Source: BP-464 sp045805505
GTDB taxonomy: Bacteria; Actinomycetota; Thermoleophilia; Solirubrobacterales; Solirubrobacteraceae
Direction: 5' to 3'
Assembly (NCBI GenBank): GCA_045805505.1
Contig: JBJMLA010000144.1
Location: 23,809 to 87,808, forward strand
Length of the DNA stretch: 64,000 bases
Shown here: positions 46,659-54,852 of the stretch, one piece after another
Position numbering within the stretch: position 1 is the first letter of the stretch
How the letters are laid out: the number at the start of each line of letters is the position of its first letter
Made by a program: the position numbers and the translations under genes
Notes under the pieces: model-generated
Databases searched by the model: none
Told to the model about the DNA's origin: nothing
The model's input: the letters and a program-made list of their open reading frames with translations, nothing else

Positions 46659-47477
46659 ATGACGACCATCGCTGCGCAGCACCCGGCTCAGCTCCTCGGC
46701 CGGCGACTCCTGAACAAGGTGCCGGAGGTGACCCTGTTCTTCTGGGTCATCAAGATCCTCTGCACGACCATCGGCGAGACGGCGGCCGACTACCTCAACG
46801 AGAACCTCGGCTTCGGCCTGAGCAACACCACCTACGTCACCGGTGCGCTGCTTGCGGTGCTCCTGCTGGCGCAGTTCCGGACACGCCGCTACGTGCCGGC
46901 GGTCTACTGGGCGGTCGTCGTCGTCATCAGCGTCTTCGGCACGCTCATCACCGACAACCTGAGCGACCGCTACGACGTGCCGCTGACCACCAGCACGGTG
47001 GTGTTCGGTGTGACCCTCGCCGTGGTCTTCGGCATCTGGTACGCGATCGAGCGCACGCTGTCGATCCACTCGATCGTGACCTCGCGCCGCGAAGCCTTCT
47101 ACTGGCTGGCGATCCTCTTCACGTTCGCGCTGGGGACGGCGGCCGGCGACCTGGTCGCCGAGAAGGCCGACCTAGGCTACGCCGTGTCGATCGCCATCTT
47201 CGGCGGCGTCATCGTCCTGATCGCCATCGCGCACTTCGGCCTGAAGATCAACGCGATCCTCGCGTTCTGGCTGGCCTACATCATGACCCGGCCCCTGGGC
47301 GCGTCGATCGGCGACGAGATGTCGCAGAACAGCCACAAGTACGGCGGGCTCGGGCTCGGCACGACGGTGACCAGCTACGTCTTCCTCGGGGCCATCCTGG
47401 TGCTGGTCATCTACCTCACGGTGACCAAGCGCGACCAGACGCCGCCCGAACGGGTCGAGCAAGAGGTCGCGGCGTAG
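46659..47477 (+). CDS. COG4705-like membrane protein with four internal repeats
   Basis: 272 residues with about eight membrane helices. Four copies of a helix motif, aromatic-Trp then hydrophobic residues, then Gly-x3-Asp or similar, lie at about 28-46 (FWVIKILCTTIGETAADY), 83-103 (YWAVVVVISVFGTLITDN), 148-168 (YWLAILFTFALGTAAGDL) and 203-223 (FWLAYIMTRPLGASIGDE). The conserved acidic and small residues inside helices suggest an ion path or binding site. I recognise the COG4705 family but no established function. It is cotranscribed with the PAP2 phosphatase that starts directly after it. Confidence 0.82.
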   Translation: MTTIAAQHPAQLLGRRLLNKVPEVTLFFWVIKILCTTIGETAADYLNENLGFGLSNTTYVTGALLAVLLLAQFRTRRYVPAVYWAVVVVISVFGTLITDNLSDRYDVPLTTSTVVFGVTLAVVFGIWYAIERTLSIHSIVTSRREAFYWLAILFTFALGTAAGDLVAEKADLGYAVSIAIFGGVIVLIAIAHFGLKINAILAFWLAYIMTRPLGASIGDEMSQNSHKYGGLGLGTTVTSYVFLGAILVLVIYLTVTKRDQTPPERVEQEVAA

Positions 47478-48035
47478 ATGGATCGCTCGCTGCTGCACGC
47501 GATCAACGACGTCGCGTGGCGCCACGACTGGCTGGGCGACGCCTTCGAGGCCTACGCGAAGGGCTCGGAGGCGCTCTTCGCGGTGCTCGTCCTGACGTTG
47601 CTGATCGTGGGAATCCGGCGGCGCGCCGCGCTGCACGCGGGGCTGCTCGCGGGGGCGTCGGCGGCCGGGGCGTTGCTCGTCGCGGTGGTCCTGGCGAAGC
47701 TTGTCGACCGGCCGCGCCCGTTCGTGGCCGATCCCGGCCGGATCCACCTGCTCGTCAAGCACGCCGGCGATCCCGGCTTTCCCAGCGACCACGCCACCGC
47801 GGCCTTCGCCATCGCCACCGCGCTCTTCCTGTGCGATCGGCGCGCGGGTCTGGTGGCACTGCTCGCGGCACTGCTGCTCGCGGTCGACCGCGTCGCGGTG
47901 GGCGTGCACTATCCCGCGGACGTGCTCGCCGGCGCAGTGCTCGGCGCCGCGGTGGCGATCGCGGTGCACCGGCTCACGCCGCTCGCCGCAGGGTGGGTGA
48001 CAAGGCGACGACCGCGAGCGCAGCCGTCGCCATGA
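47478..48035 (+). CDS. PAP2-family phosphatase, undecaprenyl-diphosphatase-like
   Basis: 185 residues beginning at the base after the previous stop. The three PAP2 signature motifs are present: KLVDRPRP, PSDHATAAF, and RVAVGVHYPADVLAG with the catalytic His. About five membrane helices are predicted. BcrC-type members dephosphorylate undecaprenyl diphosphate in cell-wall synthesis and give bacitracin resistance. The first motif residue pattern and short length fit BcrC. Its 3' end overlaps the convergent MFS gene by 62 bp. Confidence 0.9.
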   Translation: MDRSLLHAINDVAWRHDWLGDAFEAYAKGSEALFAVLVLTLLIVGIRRRAALHAGLLAGASAAGALLVAVVLAKLVDRPRPFVADPGRIHLLVKHAGDPGFPSDHATAAFAIATALFLCDRRAGLVALLAALLLAVDRVAVGVHYPADVLAGAVLGAAVAIAVHRLTPLAAGWVTRRRPRAQPSP

Positions 48036-49152
48036 TGGCTCCGAACAGGAACGCCGCCTGTGAGCCGGCGGTGTCCCAGAGCACGCCGGCGATGACGCTG
48101 GCGGGAAGCAGCAGCAGGCCGCTCGCGGCGGCGTTGAGGCCGAAGGCCCGGCCGCGGCGGTCCTCGGGGACCAGCGTCGTGACCCAGGCCTTGATGACGC
48201 CGTCGGCCGCCGCGTAGAAGACGCCGTAGCCGAGGAACAGGGCGACGAGCAGCCACGTGTCCTGGGCGAACGCGAAGCCCACGTACACGGCGACGTAGAC
48301 ACCCCACGCCAGGAAGATCAGCGGCCGGCGCCCCACGCGGTCAGACAGCGAGCCGATCGGCACGGCCAGCAGCGCATAGACGAGGTTGAACGCGGCGAAG
48401 AGGAACGCGAGGTCTGAGGCCGACAGTCCCGACTCGCGAGCACGCAGCAGGAGCAGCGTGTCGCTCGAGTTGGCCAGCCCGAAGATCAGGACCGCGACCA
48501 TCAGCACGCGGAACGGGCGGCCGAGCGGCTCGCGCGCAGCGTCGCCGGGCGGCCGGGCCGGCGGGGCGTCGTGGGCGCGGCGCAGGTTGTGCAACGCCCC
48601 GATCGCCGGGATCGCGGCGAGCGCGAAGCAGAGCCGAAGCCCGTCCTCGCCGTGGCCGGCCGCCAGCAGCACCAGTCCCGCGATCGCCGGGCCGGCCACC
48701 GATCCGAGGGTGTCGAGCAGGGTCTGGATGCCGAACGAGCGGCCGAGCCGGGCCGGGTCGGCGTCGGCGGCGACGAGGACCGCCTTCGGCGCGTCCTTGC
48801 CGCCTTTGCCCAGGCCGTCGGCGACCCGCAGGATCGCCACCACGGCCACCGTGGGCGCGAGCGCGATCAGCGGCCGGGCGGCGAGCGAGATCGCGTAGGA
48901 GATCCGCGTGAGCCGCAGCGGCGAGCCGCCGCGGTCAAGCCGTCGCCCCGTCCACAGGCGGGCGATGGTGACGCCGACTCCCAGCAGTCCTTCGACCGCC
49001 CCGAGCGCGGTGGTCGACGACGAGAGCGCCACCACCAGGAAGATCGGCAGCAGCGGATAGACCATCTCCTGCGCCATCCCGCTCCAGAAGGCCGTCCACC
49101 CGAGCGTGGTGACGTTGTCGGAAGGGGGAGGGGTGGTCGCCGTCGCTGCCAT
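47974..49152 (-). CDS. MFS transporter 1
   Basis: ATG 49152 gives 392 residues and about 12 membrane helices. The loop motif after helix 2 reads GRRLDRGG, and the second half has GSLSDRVGRRPLI, both variants of the MFS loop signature. LRVADGLGKGGKDAPKAVLVA fits the drug:H+ antiporter-like DHA1 group. The substrate cannot be told. A long open frame continues upstream on the same strand but has no coding character and crosses other genes. Its C-terminal end lies over the PAP2 gene. Confidence 0.9.
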   Translation of the reverse strand: MAATATTPPPSDNVTTLGWTAFWSGMAQEMVYPLLPIFLVVALSSSTTALGAVEGLLGVGVTIARLWTGRRLDRGGSPLRLTRISYAISLAARPLIALAPTVAVVAILRVADGLGKGGKDAPKAVLVAADADPARLGRSFGIQTLLDTLGSVAGPAIAGLVLLAAGHGEDGLRLCFALAAIPAIGALHNLRRAHDAPPARPPGDAAREPLGRPFRVLMVAVLIFGLANSSDTLLLLRARESGLSASDLAFLFAAFNLVYALLAVPIGSLSDRVGRRPLIFLAWGVYVAVYVGFAFAQDTWLLVALFLGYGVFYAAADGVIKAWVTTLVPEDRRGRAFGLNAAASGLLLLPASVIAGVLWDTAGSQAAFLFGAIMATAALAVVALSPTLRRAA

Positions 49153-49195
49153 CGCCGGATGCACATCTTCCCGGCCCCGGCGGCCGGGCGAGGGC

Positions 49196-49429
49196 TCAGC
49201 GGCCGCGGAGCTTGCGAACGACCCAGAGCGGAAGCGTCGACAGCGTCGGGTGCCTATGCGCGCGGTCGCTGTCCTTCTTGTTGAACGCCGTCGCATAGCG
49301 CTGGGCGTCCGCCGCGCTGGCGTAGACCTTCTCCCCTGCCTTGCCACAGCCGCGCTCGCACGCCCAGCGCAGCGTCGGCCCGGCGGTGGAGAACTGGATG
49401 TCGTGGCCCTTGATCCGGCAGGCGAGCAT
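49196..49429 (-). CDS. Small conserved-looking Cys/His protein
   Basis: 77 residues from ATG 49429, 43 bp upstream of the MFS gene and in the same direction. It has one CxxxGH near the N-terminus (CRIKGHD), then WACERGCGKAG, a pattern that could hold one zinc ion, followed by a helical AADAQRYATAF and a basic tail. No function is recognised. Reasonable codon use and a separate transcription unit divergent from the MFS gene at 49492 support it. Confidence 0.65.
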   Translation of the reverse strand: MLACRIKGHDIQFSTAGPTLRWACERGCGKAGEKVYASAADAQRYATAFNKKDSDRAHRHPTLSTLPLWVVRKLRGR

Positions 49430-49491
49430 CGAGCGTTTGTACCCGACATCACACGTGTTGGCACACGCGCGCTGCTGGGTATTCCGTCCGC

Positions 49492-51276
49492 ATGAGCGCT
49501 GCCGCTGCCACTCTCAAGACCCGCATCCCCGGCCGGCTGGACCGGCTGCCGTGGAGCCGCTTTCACTGGACCGTCCTGATCGGCCTGGGCACCGTCTGGA
49601 TCCTCGACGGCCTCGAGGTCACGATGGTCGGCAACGTCAGCGGCCGCCTGGGCGAGGACGGGGCGGGCCTGCACCTCGACCCCAGCCAGATCGGCCGTGC
49701 GGCGGCGTTCTACGTCGCGGGCGCATGCGTCGGCGCGCTGTTCTTCGGCCAGCTGACCGATCGCTTCGGTCGCAAGAAGCTCTTCCTGCTGACGCTGCTG
49801 GTCTACATCGTGGCCACGGTGGCGACCGCGTTCGCGATGTCGCCGCTGTACTTCTTCATCGCCCGGTTCTTCACCGGCGCCGGGATCGGCGGCGAGTACG
49901 CCGCGATCAACTCCGCGATCGACGAGCTGATCCCCGCGCGCGTCCGCGGTCGGGTCGACCTCATCGTCAACGGCACCTACTGGGCCGGGGCGGCACTCGG
50001 GGCGCTCGCCTCGATCGTGCTGCTCAACACCGACATCTTCGCTGCCGACCTCGGCTGGCGGCTGGCGTTCGGCCTCGGCGCCGTCCTCGGCGTGGGGATC
50101 CTGATCGTGCGCCGGCACGTGCCCGAGAGCCCGCGCTGGCTGTTCATCCACGGCCGCGAGGAGGAGGCCGAGCAGATCGTCAGCCAGATCGAGGCACAGG
50201 TCGAGGAGGAGATGGGCAAGGAGCTGCCCGAGGCCGACAAGGAGATCACCGTTCGTCAGCGCGAGCGGATCCCGTTCCGCGAGATCGCCCGGGTGGCCTT
50301 CACCAAGTACCCCAAGCGCACCGTTCTCGGCCTGTCGCTGTTCATCGGCCAGGCGTTCCTCTACAACGCGATCACCTTCGACCTCGGCACGCTGCTGGGC
50401 ACCTACTACAAGGTCGACTCGGGGCAGATCCCCTACTACTTCGTGGCCTTCGCGCTCGGCAACCTGCTCGGGCCGCTGCTGCTGGGCCGGCTGTTCGACA
50501 CCGTGGGGCGCAAGCCGATGATCGCGGGCACGTACCTGTTCGCCGCTGTCGGAGCGGCGGTGCTCGCCCTGCTGACCGCCAGCGAGAGCCTGACCTCGAC
50601 GAGCTTCATGGTCATCCTCTGCGTCCTGTTCTTCGTCGCCTCCGCGGGCGCGAGCTCGGCCTACCTGACCGTCAGCGAGATCTTCCCGATGGAGACCCGC
50701 GCGCTGGCGATCGCGTTCTTCTTCGCCATCGGCACCGGCCTGGGCGGCATCGTCGGGCCGCTGCTGTTCGGCGAGCTGATCAAGAGCGGCGACACCAGCC
50801 AGCTCGCCACCGGTTTCTGGATCGGATCGGGGGTCATGGCTCTCGGCGGCATCGCGGCATTGCTCTTCGCGGTGAAGGCGGAGGGCCGTTCGCTGGAGGA
50901 CATCGCCACCCCGCTGACCGCCGACGGCGTCGAGGACGAGGAACCCGAGCGCTTCGAGCGCATCGGCCGGCGCCGGGAGAACCGCCGCCAGCGCGAGGAG
51001 CGCGGTGCGCGCCGTCTCGCGCCCGGCCGCCCGTCGGTCGCCCGTGACGAGGCCGCGCGGTTCGAGCGCACGCTCGACGAGGAGATCGGTGAGATCGCCC
51101 GGGTCCTGGCGGATCGCGGCGTCCTGGAGCGCGATCAGCTCGCCGTCGCCGTGGGTGCCAGCTCGTGGGGCCCGGGCCGCTTTGCCGAGGCGCTGCGGGC
51201 GGCCGAGCGCGAGGGGCAGGTCGAGCGGCTCTCCGGCGGGCGCTACGGCACTCCGGTTCCGCGCTACCCGAGCTAG
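49492..51276 (+). CDS. MFS transporter 2 with a C-terminal winged-helix-like cytosolic domain
   Basis: 594 residues. Helices 1-12 span about 25-465, with sugar-porter/metabolite:H+ symporter features: DGLEVTMVG, LTDRFGRKKLF, GIGGEYAAINSAIDEL, RHVPESPRWL and DTVGRKPMI. It resembles inositol or aromatic-acid transporters. After the last helix a highly charged Glu/Arg linker (about 475-520) joins a 70-residue segment (about 525-590) with three helices and a short hairpin (GQVERLSGGRYGTP), like a winged helix. Such a tail is unusual for MFS proteins; it may sense ligand or bind a partner. Confidence 0.88.
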   Translation: MSAAAATLKTRIPGRLDRLPWSRFHWTVLIGLGTVWILDGLEVTMVGNVSGRLGEDGAGLHLDPSQIGRAAAFYVAGACVGALFFGQLTDRFGRKKLFLLTLLVYIVATVATAFAMSPLYFFIARFFTGAGIGGEYAAINSAIDELIPARVRGRVDLIVNGTYWAGAALGALASIVLLNTDIFAADLGWRLAFGLGAVLGVGILIVRRHVPESPRWLFIHGREEEAEQIVSQIEAQVEEEMGKELPEADKEITVRQRERIPFREIARVAFTKYPKRTVLGLSLFIGQAFLYNAITFDLGTLLGTYYKVDSGQIPYYFVAFALGNLLGPLLLGRLFDTVGRKPMIAGTYLFAAVGAAVLALLTASESLTSTSFMVILCVLFFVASAGASSAYLTVSEIFPMETRALAIAFFFAIGTGLGGIVGPLLFGELIKSGDTSQLATGFWIGSGVMALGGIAALLFAVKAEGRSLEDIATPLTADGVEDEEPERFERIGRRRENRRQREERGARRLAPGRPSVARDEAARFERTLDEEIGEIARVLADRGVLERDQLAVAVGASSWGPGRFAEALRAAEREGQVERLSGGRYGTPVPRYPS

Positions 51277-51345
51277 GACCAGTCCCGAGCAGAGACCCGG
51301 CCGGCCGCGCGGAAGCGGCCGGCTCGCCGTCTGCGCGTCGCCGGA

Positions 51346-51376
51346 GCGTCCAGAAGCGTCCAGACGTTTTGGACGC
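51346..51376. promoter_or_regulatory. Tandem GCGTCCA motif upstream of the subtilase gene
   Basis: GCGTCCA occurs at 51346-51352 and again at 51356-51362, exactly one helical turn (10 bp) apart, and inverted (TGGACGC) at 51370-51376. It lies about 85 bp before the protease start. The same tandem, in the same 10-bp phase, is found at 53273-53289 before the next gene. A binding site for a tandemly bound regulator is inferred. Confidence 0.5.
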
Positions 51377-51460
51377 TTGTTCAAGCACTTCGGCAAGCCG
51401 CCGATATGGGGAAGGCAAGGGCTCTGTGCGAGCCGGCACTCCAAGGAGGAAGTTCCCAGC

Positions 51461-53164
51461 ATGATGCTGACCACGTCTCACCCCGCCTGGCGCTCCCGGG
51501 CGATCGCCGTGCTCGTGGCGATGGCGGCCGCCGTCGCCACCGCCTTCCTGCTGCAGGGCGCGCCCGAGGGCGCCTCCGCCAGCGCTTCCTCCTCTTCCTC
51601 GTCCGCCCCCGCCACGCTTGGCGGGATCGCCCAGACCGACCCGGCCCGGCAGGTCGAGGTCATCGTGCAGTTCGCCGACCAGCGCGCCTTCGCCGGCGGC
51701 GCGGAGCTCGTCCGCAACAGCGGCGGCACCATCACCCGCAACCTGCACGTCATCGACGGCTACGCGGCCCGCATGAGCGCCGGCGCCGCCGACCGCCTGC
51801 TCGACAACCCGAACGTCGTCAACGTCTCGCTCAATCAGGCCGTCGAGACCTCGAGCGCCTCGATCGCCGACGCGACGCGCACCTCGTTCCTGGAGTCCGT
51901 CGGCCTCGACCGCCGCTGGAGGGGCCGCAACAGCGGCTACACCGGCAAGGGCGTCACGGTCGCCGTCGTCGACACCGGCATCGCCGGCGCCGTCCCGGAC
52001 TTCCGCACGTCGAGCACCGATGCCACGAGCCGCGTCGTCGCGTCCGTCGTCACCAATCCCGACGCCACGACCGAGGACGACACCTACGGCCACGGCACCC
52101 ACGTTGCCGGCCTGATCGCCGGCAACGGCACCAACCGCCCCGCGGGCGATCCGCTGCGCGGCAAGTACGTCGGCACGGCCCCCGACGCCAACCTCGTCTC
52201 GGTCAAGGTCTCCGACGATCACGGCGCCACCTCGCTGATCGACGTCATCTACGGCCTGCAGTTCGTCGTCGACCACAAGGACGACTACGGCATCCGCGTC
52301 GTCAACCTGTCGCTCTCGGCAGCCACGGCCGAGTCCTACAAGACCGACCCGCTCGACGCGGCCGTCGAGTCCGCCTGGATGCACGGCATCGTCGTGGTGG
52401 CCGCCGCCGGCAACCGAGGCACCGCCTCCGACGCGGTCAGCTACGCCCCCGGAAACGATCCGTACGTGATCACCGTCGGCGGCGTCGACACGATGGGCAC
52501 CAAGCGCACCTCCGACGACGCGCTGGCCAGCTGGTCGAGCCGCGGCGTCACCCAGGACGGCGTCGCCAAGCCCGAGGTCGTCGTTCCCGGCGCCCACATC
52601 GTCGGCCCGTACGCCCCCGGCAGCGACTTCGGGCAGCTCTGCCCGACCTGCATCGTCGACGGCCAGTACTTCAAGGTCGGCGGCACCTCGATGTCGGCCG
52701 GCATCGTCTCGGGCATCGTCGCCGGGCTGCTCGAAGCCCACCCGGACTGGACGCCCGACCAGGTCAAGGGCGCGCTGGCCAACAACCTGCGGCGCATGGC
52801 CGACGGCAAGTTCGAGGTCGACGCCGACAAGGCGGCCGATGCCAAGCGCAAGGAGCTCGTCTCCAACGCCGGGCTGACCCCGAACGAGCTCGTCAACGCG
52901 ACGACGGGTGACATCGACTACGACCGCGCAAGCTGGAGCCGCGCTTCCTGGAGCCAGGTCGAGGGTGACCGTGCGTCCTGGAGCCGTGCCTCCTGGAGCC
53001 GCGCGAGCTGGAGCCGGGCGAGCTGGAGCTGCGACTGCATGGTCGCGGTCACCGGCGAGGCCGATCCCGATCGTGCTTCCTGGAGCCGCGCGAGCTGGAG
53101 CCGCGCAAGCTGGAGCCGCGCGAGCTGGTCGCGGGCCAGCTGGTCCGCCAGCTTCAGCAAGTAG
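51461..53164 (+). CDS. Secreted subtilisin-family (S8) protease with RASWS repeat tail
   Basis: ATG 51461 follows AAGGAGGA. The 567 residues comprise a signal peptide (about 1-39), a Ser-rich stretch, an I9-type propeptide (about 60-130), and the S8 catalytic domain with D171 (VVDTG), H214 (GHGTHVAG), oxyanion N318 and S410 (GGTSMSAG). The C-terminus (489-562) is made of eleven RASWS pentapeptides in blocks of 2, 4 and 5, the last two split by a segment with CDC. The tail could bind a surface ligand, be processed, or be cross-linked; its function is unknown. Confidence 0.93.
   Translation: MMLTTSHPAWRSRAIAVLVAMAAAVATAFLLQGAPEGASASASSSSSSAPATLGGIAQTDPARQVEVIVQFADQRAFAGGAELVRNSGGTITRNLHVIDGYAARMSAGAADRLLDNPNVVNVSLNQAVETSSASIADATRTSFLESVGLDRRWRGRNSGYTGKGVTVAVVDTGIAGAVPDFRTSSTDATSRVVASVVTNPDATTEDDTYGHGTHVAGLIAGNGTNRPAGDPLRGKYVGTAPDANLVSVKVSDDHGATSLIDVIYGLQFVVDHKDDYGIRVVNLSLSAATAESYKTDPLDAAVESAWMHGIVVVAAAGNRGTASDAVSYAPGNDPYVITVGGVDTMGTKRTSDDALASWSSRGVTQDGVAKPEVVVPGAHIVGPYAPGSDFGQLCPTCIVDGQYFKVGGTSMSAGIVSGIVAGLLEAHPDWTPDQVKGALANNLRRMADGKFEVDADKAADAKRKELVSNAGLTPNELVNATTGDIDYDRASWSRASWSQVEGDRASWSRASWSRASWSRASWSCDCMVAVTGEADPDRASWSRASWSRASWSRASWSRASWSASFSK
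52925..53146 (+). repeat. 15-bp coding repeat array (RASWS)
   Basis: Eleven near-identical 15-bp units of the type CGCGCAAGCTGGAGC encode RASWS in the protease tail. Synonymous differences between units show selection on the peptide rather than on DNA. Blocks of 2, 4 and 5 units are separated by short unrelated segments. Length variation between strains would be expected. Confidence 0.9.
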
Positions 53165-53272
53165 CTGATGGCGGCCGGCGCCGGCATCGACGAGGAGCGA
53201 GCGACCGGGGTCGCCGCTCCCGCCGACGCCGGCGCCGACGTCGTTCTCGGCGCGCGTCATGCCCCTTACCTC

Positions 53273-53289
53273 GCGTCCAGACGTGTCCA
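53273..53289. promoter_or_regulatory. Second copy of the tandem GYGTCCA motif
   Basis: GCGTCCA (53273-53279) and GTGTCCA (53283-53289) are spaced by 10 bp as at 51346, again about 65-80 bp before a start codon (53354). Downstream both sites continue with a GCTT/CAAG-containing stretch. A common regulator for the protease and the HD-GYP gene is inferred. Confidence 0.45.
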
Positions 53290-53353
53290 GAGGCGCTTCA
53301 AGATCAGCGCTGATCAGCCGACTTCGGTGGTGAGCAAGGAGCTCGCCCGCCCC

Positions 53354-54775
53354 ATGGCAACCACTGCCGCCACCGCCAGCACGGACGCTTCCGACGACGC
53401 CCCCACGGGCCGCCCCGCGATGGTGCGCGCGCTCGTCGCCTTCGTCGTCACCGCCGCCGGCGTCAGCGCCTTCCTGCTCGCCGATCCGGCGCGGGTCACG
53501 TCGGCCCCGCTGGTCTTCGGGCTGCTCGTCGTCTCGTTCGTCGTCCTCGACGTCGTGCGCATCGACCTCTTCGAGCGCGCCCACATCTCTCCCGCCTCGG
53601 TTCCCGCCCTGGCCCTCGCCTGCGTCTTCGGGCCGTTCGGGCCGCTGGCCGCCGAGACCGCGCTGGCCGTCAAGCGCGCCATCCAGCGCGACGCCCGGAT
53701 CAAGTGGACCTTCGACTGGGGCTCGCTCGTCCTGGCCGGCTCGGCCGCCGCCGTCGTCTTCGACGCGCTGCCCCACGACGCTCCCGGCACGATCGTGCTG
53801 GCCTCGCTCGCCGCCGGCCTCGTCTACTACGTCGTCAACGCCGCCACGCTGTCGCTGATCATGGCGCTGCACGAGGGCGAGCGGATCCTGGTCATCTGGC
53901 GCGAGCGGCTCGCCTGGCTCGGCGTCCACTACGTGGGGTTCGGACTCACCGCCGGCCCGTTTGTGGTCATCGAGCGCGACCACGGCGCGTGGGCCGTCCT
54001 GTTCTTCGCCATCCCGCTGCTCATCATGTACCTGTCCGAGCAGCAGTACGTCGACCGCTCGCGCGAGAGCGTCGCGGAGCTGCGCAAGCACCGTGACGAG
54101 CTGGCCGCGGCCAACACGCGGCTGGGCAAGGCGCTGGCCACCAACCAGGACCTGATGCGCTCGATGCAGCGCTCCTACCTCTCGACGATCACGTCGCTGG
54201 CGCGGACCATCGAGGCCAAGGATCCCTACACCGGCGGGCACACCGAGCGCGTCCGCGACTTCGCCGTCCTGCTGGCCCGCGAGATCGGCCTCTGCGAGGA
54301 GGACGTCCGCGCCGTCGAGGTCGGAGCGATCATCCACGACATCGGCAAGATCAGCATCCCGGACGGGATCCTCACCAAGCCGGGCAAGCTGACCGACGAG
54401 GAGTTCGACGCCATGCGCCGGCACCCCGAGAACGGCAGCTACATCGTGCAGGAGCTCGACCTCCCGCCGATCGTCCAGCACATGGTCCGCTCCCACCACG
54501 AGCGCTGGGACGGCCGCGGCTACCCGGACGGCCTCGTGGGCGAGGACATCCCGCTCGCCGCCCGCATCCTCTCGGTCGCCGACACGGTCGACGCGATGAC
54601 CTCGGACCGCTCCTACCGCGCGGCGCTGCCGATCGAGGTCGCCGTGGAGGAAGTCCGCAAGCTCGCGGGCGTGCAGTTCTGCCCGAAGGTCGCGGCCACG
54701 TTCCTGCGCTGCTTCGAGCGCGATCACTCGCTGGGCGGGGCCTTCGCGCCCGAAGCGCCTGTCGAAGTCGTCTGA
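53354..54775 (+). CDS. Membrane-bound HD-GYP c-di-GMP phosphodiesterase
   Basis: The ATG at 53354, with AAGGAG upstream, is preferred to the longer reading from 53168, which would cover the shared upstream motif. 473 residues: about six to eight membrane helices (about 20-235, MASE-like sensor), a coiled coil (about 235-280), and a complete HD-GYP domain (HTERVRDFA, HDIGKISIPDG, HPENGSYI, HHERWDGRGYPDG). Catalytic residues are intact, unlike the HD-GYP-like protein at 4892. It should lower c-di-GMP in response to a membrane signal. Confidence 0.92.
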   Translation: MATTAATASTDASDDAPTGRPAMVRALVAFVVTAAGVSAFLLADPARVTSAPLVFGLLVVSFVVLDVVRIDLFERAHISPASVPALALACVFGPFGPLAAETALAVKRAIQRDARIKWTFDWGSLVLAGSAAAVVFDALPHDAPGTIVLASLAAGLVYYVVNAATLSLIMALHEGERILVIWRERLAWLGVHYVGFGLTAGPFVVIERDHGAWAVLFFAIPLLIMYLSEQQYVDRSRESVAELRKHRDELAAANTRLGKALATNQDLMRSMQRSYLSTITSLARTIEAKDPYTGGHTERVRDFAVLLAREIGLCEEDVRAVEVGAIIHDIGKISIPDGILTKPGKLTDEEFDAMRRHPENGSYIVQELDLPPIVQHMVRSHHERWDGRGYPDGLVGEDIPLAARILSVADTVDAMTSDRSYRAALPIEVAVEEVRKLAGVQFCPKVAATFLRCFERDHSLGGAFAPEAPVEVV

Positions 54776-54834
54776 CACGGCTCGCACCCTGACATCGGGC
54801 GCCCCGGCGATCTTGCGTCTGCGCAGAGTTGATG

Positions 54835-54848
54835 CGAACATGCGTTCG
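54835..54848. promoter_or_regulatory. SOS box of imuB
   Basis: CGAACATGCGTTCG fits the LexA consensus perfectly. It ends 4 bp before the preferred GTG start (54853) and begins 3 bp after the A of an in-frame ATG (54832). The dnaE2 box at 57611 has the same placement. Confidence 0.92.
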
Positions 54849-54852
54849 TATC

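Noticed and set aside
47974..51474. Very long minus-strand open frame continuing upstream of MFS transporter 1
   Set aside because: Beyond the ATG at 49152 the translation is low-complexity Arg/Gly/Glu-rich and lies antisense to well-supported genes. It results from GC-rich codon use.
52925..53146. 15-bp repeats considered as a CRISPR array
   Set aside because: Units are contiguous, in frame, and encode RASWS in a secreted protease; there are no spacers of constant length and no cas genes.
50834..54841. Antisense open frame of more than 1300 codons over the protease and HD-GYP genes
   Set aside because: The sequence is Asp/Val/Gly-rich shadow coding opposite genes with clear catalytic motifs.
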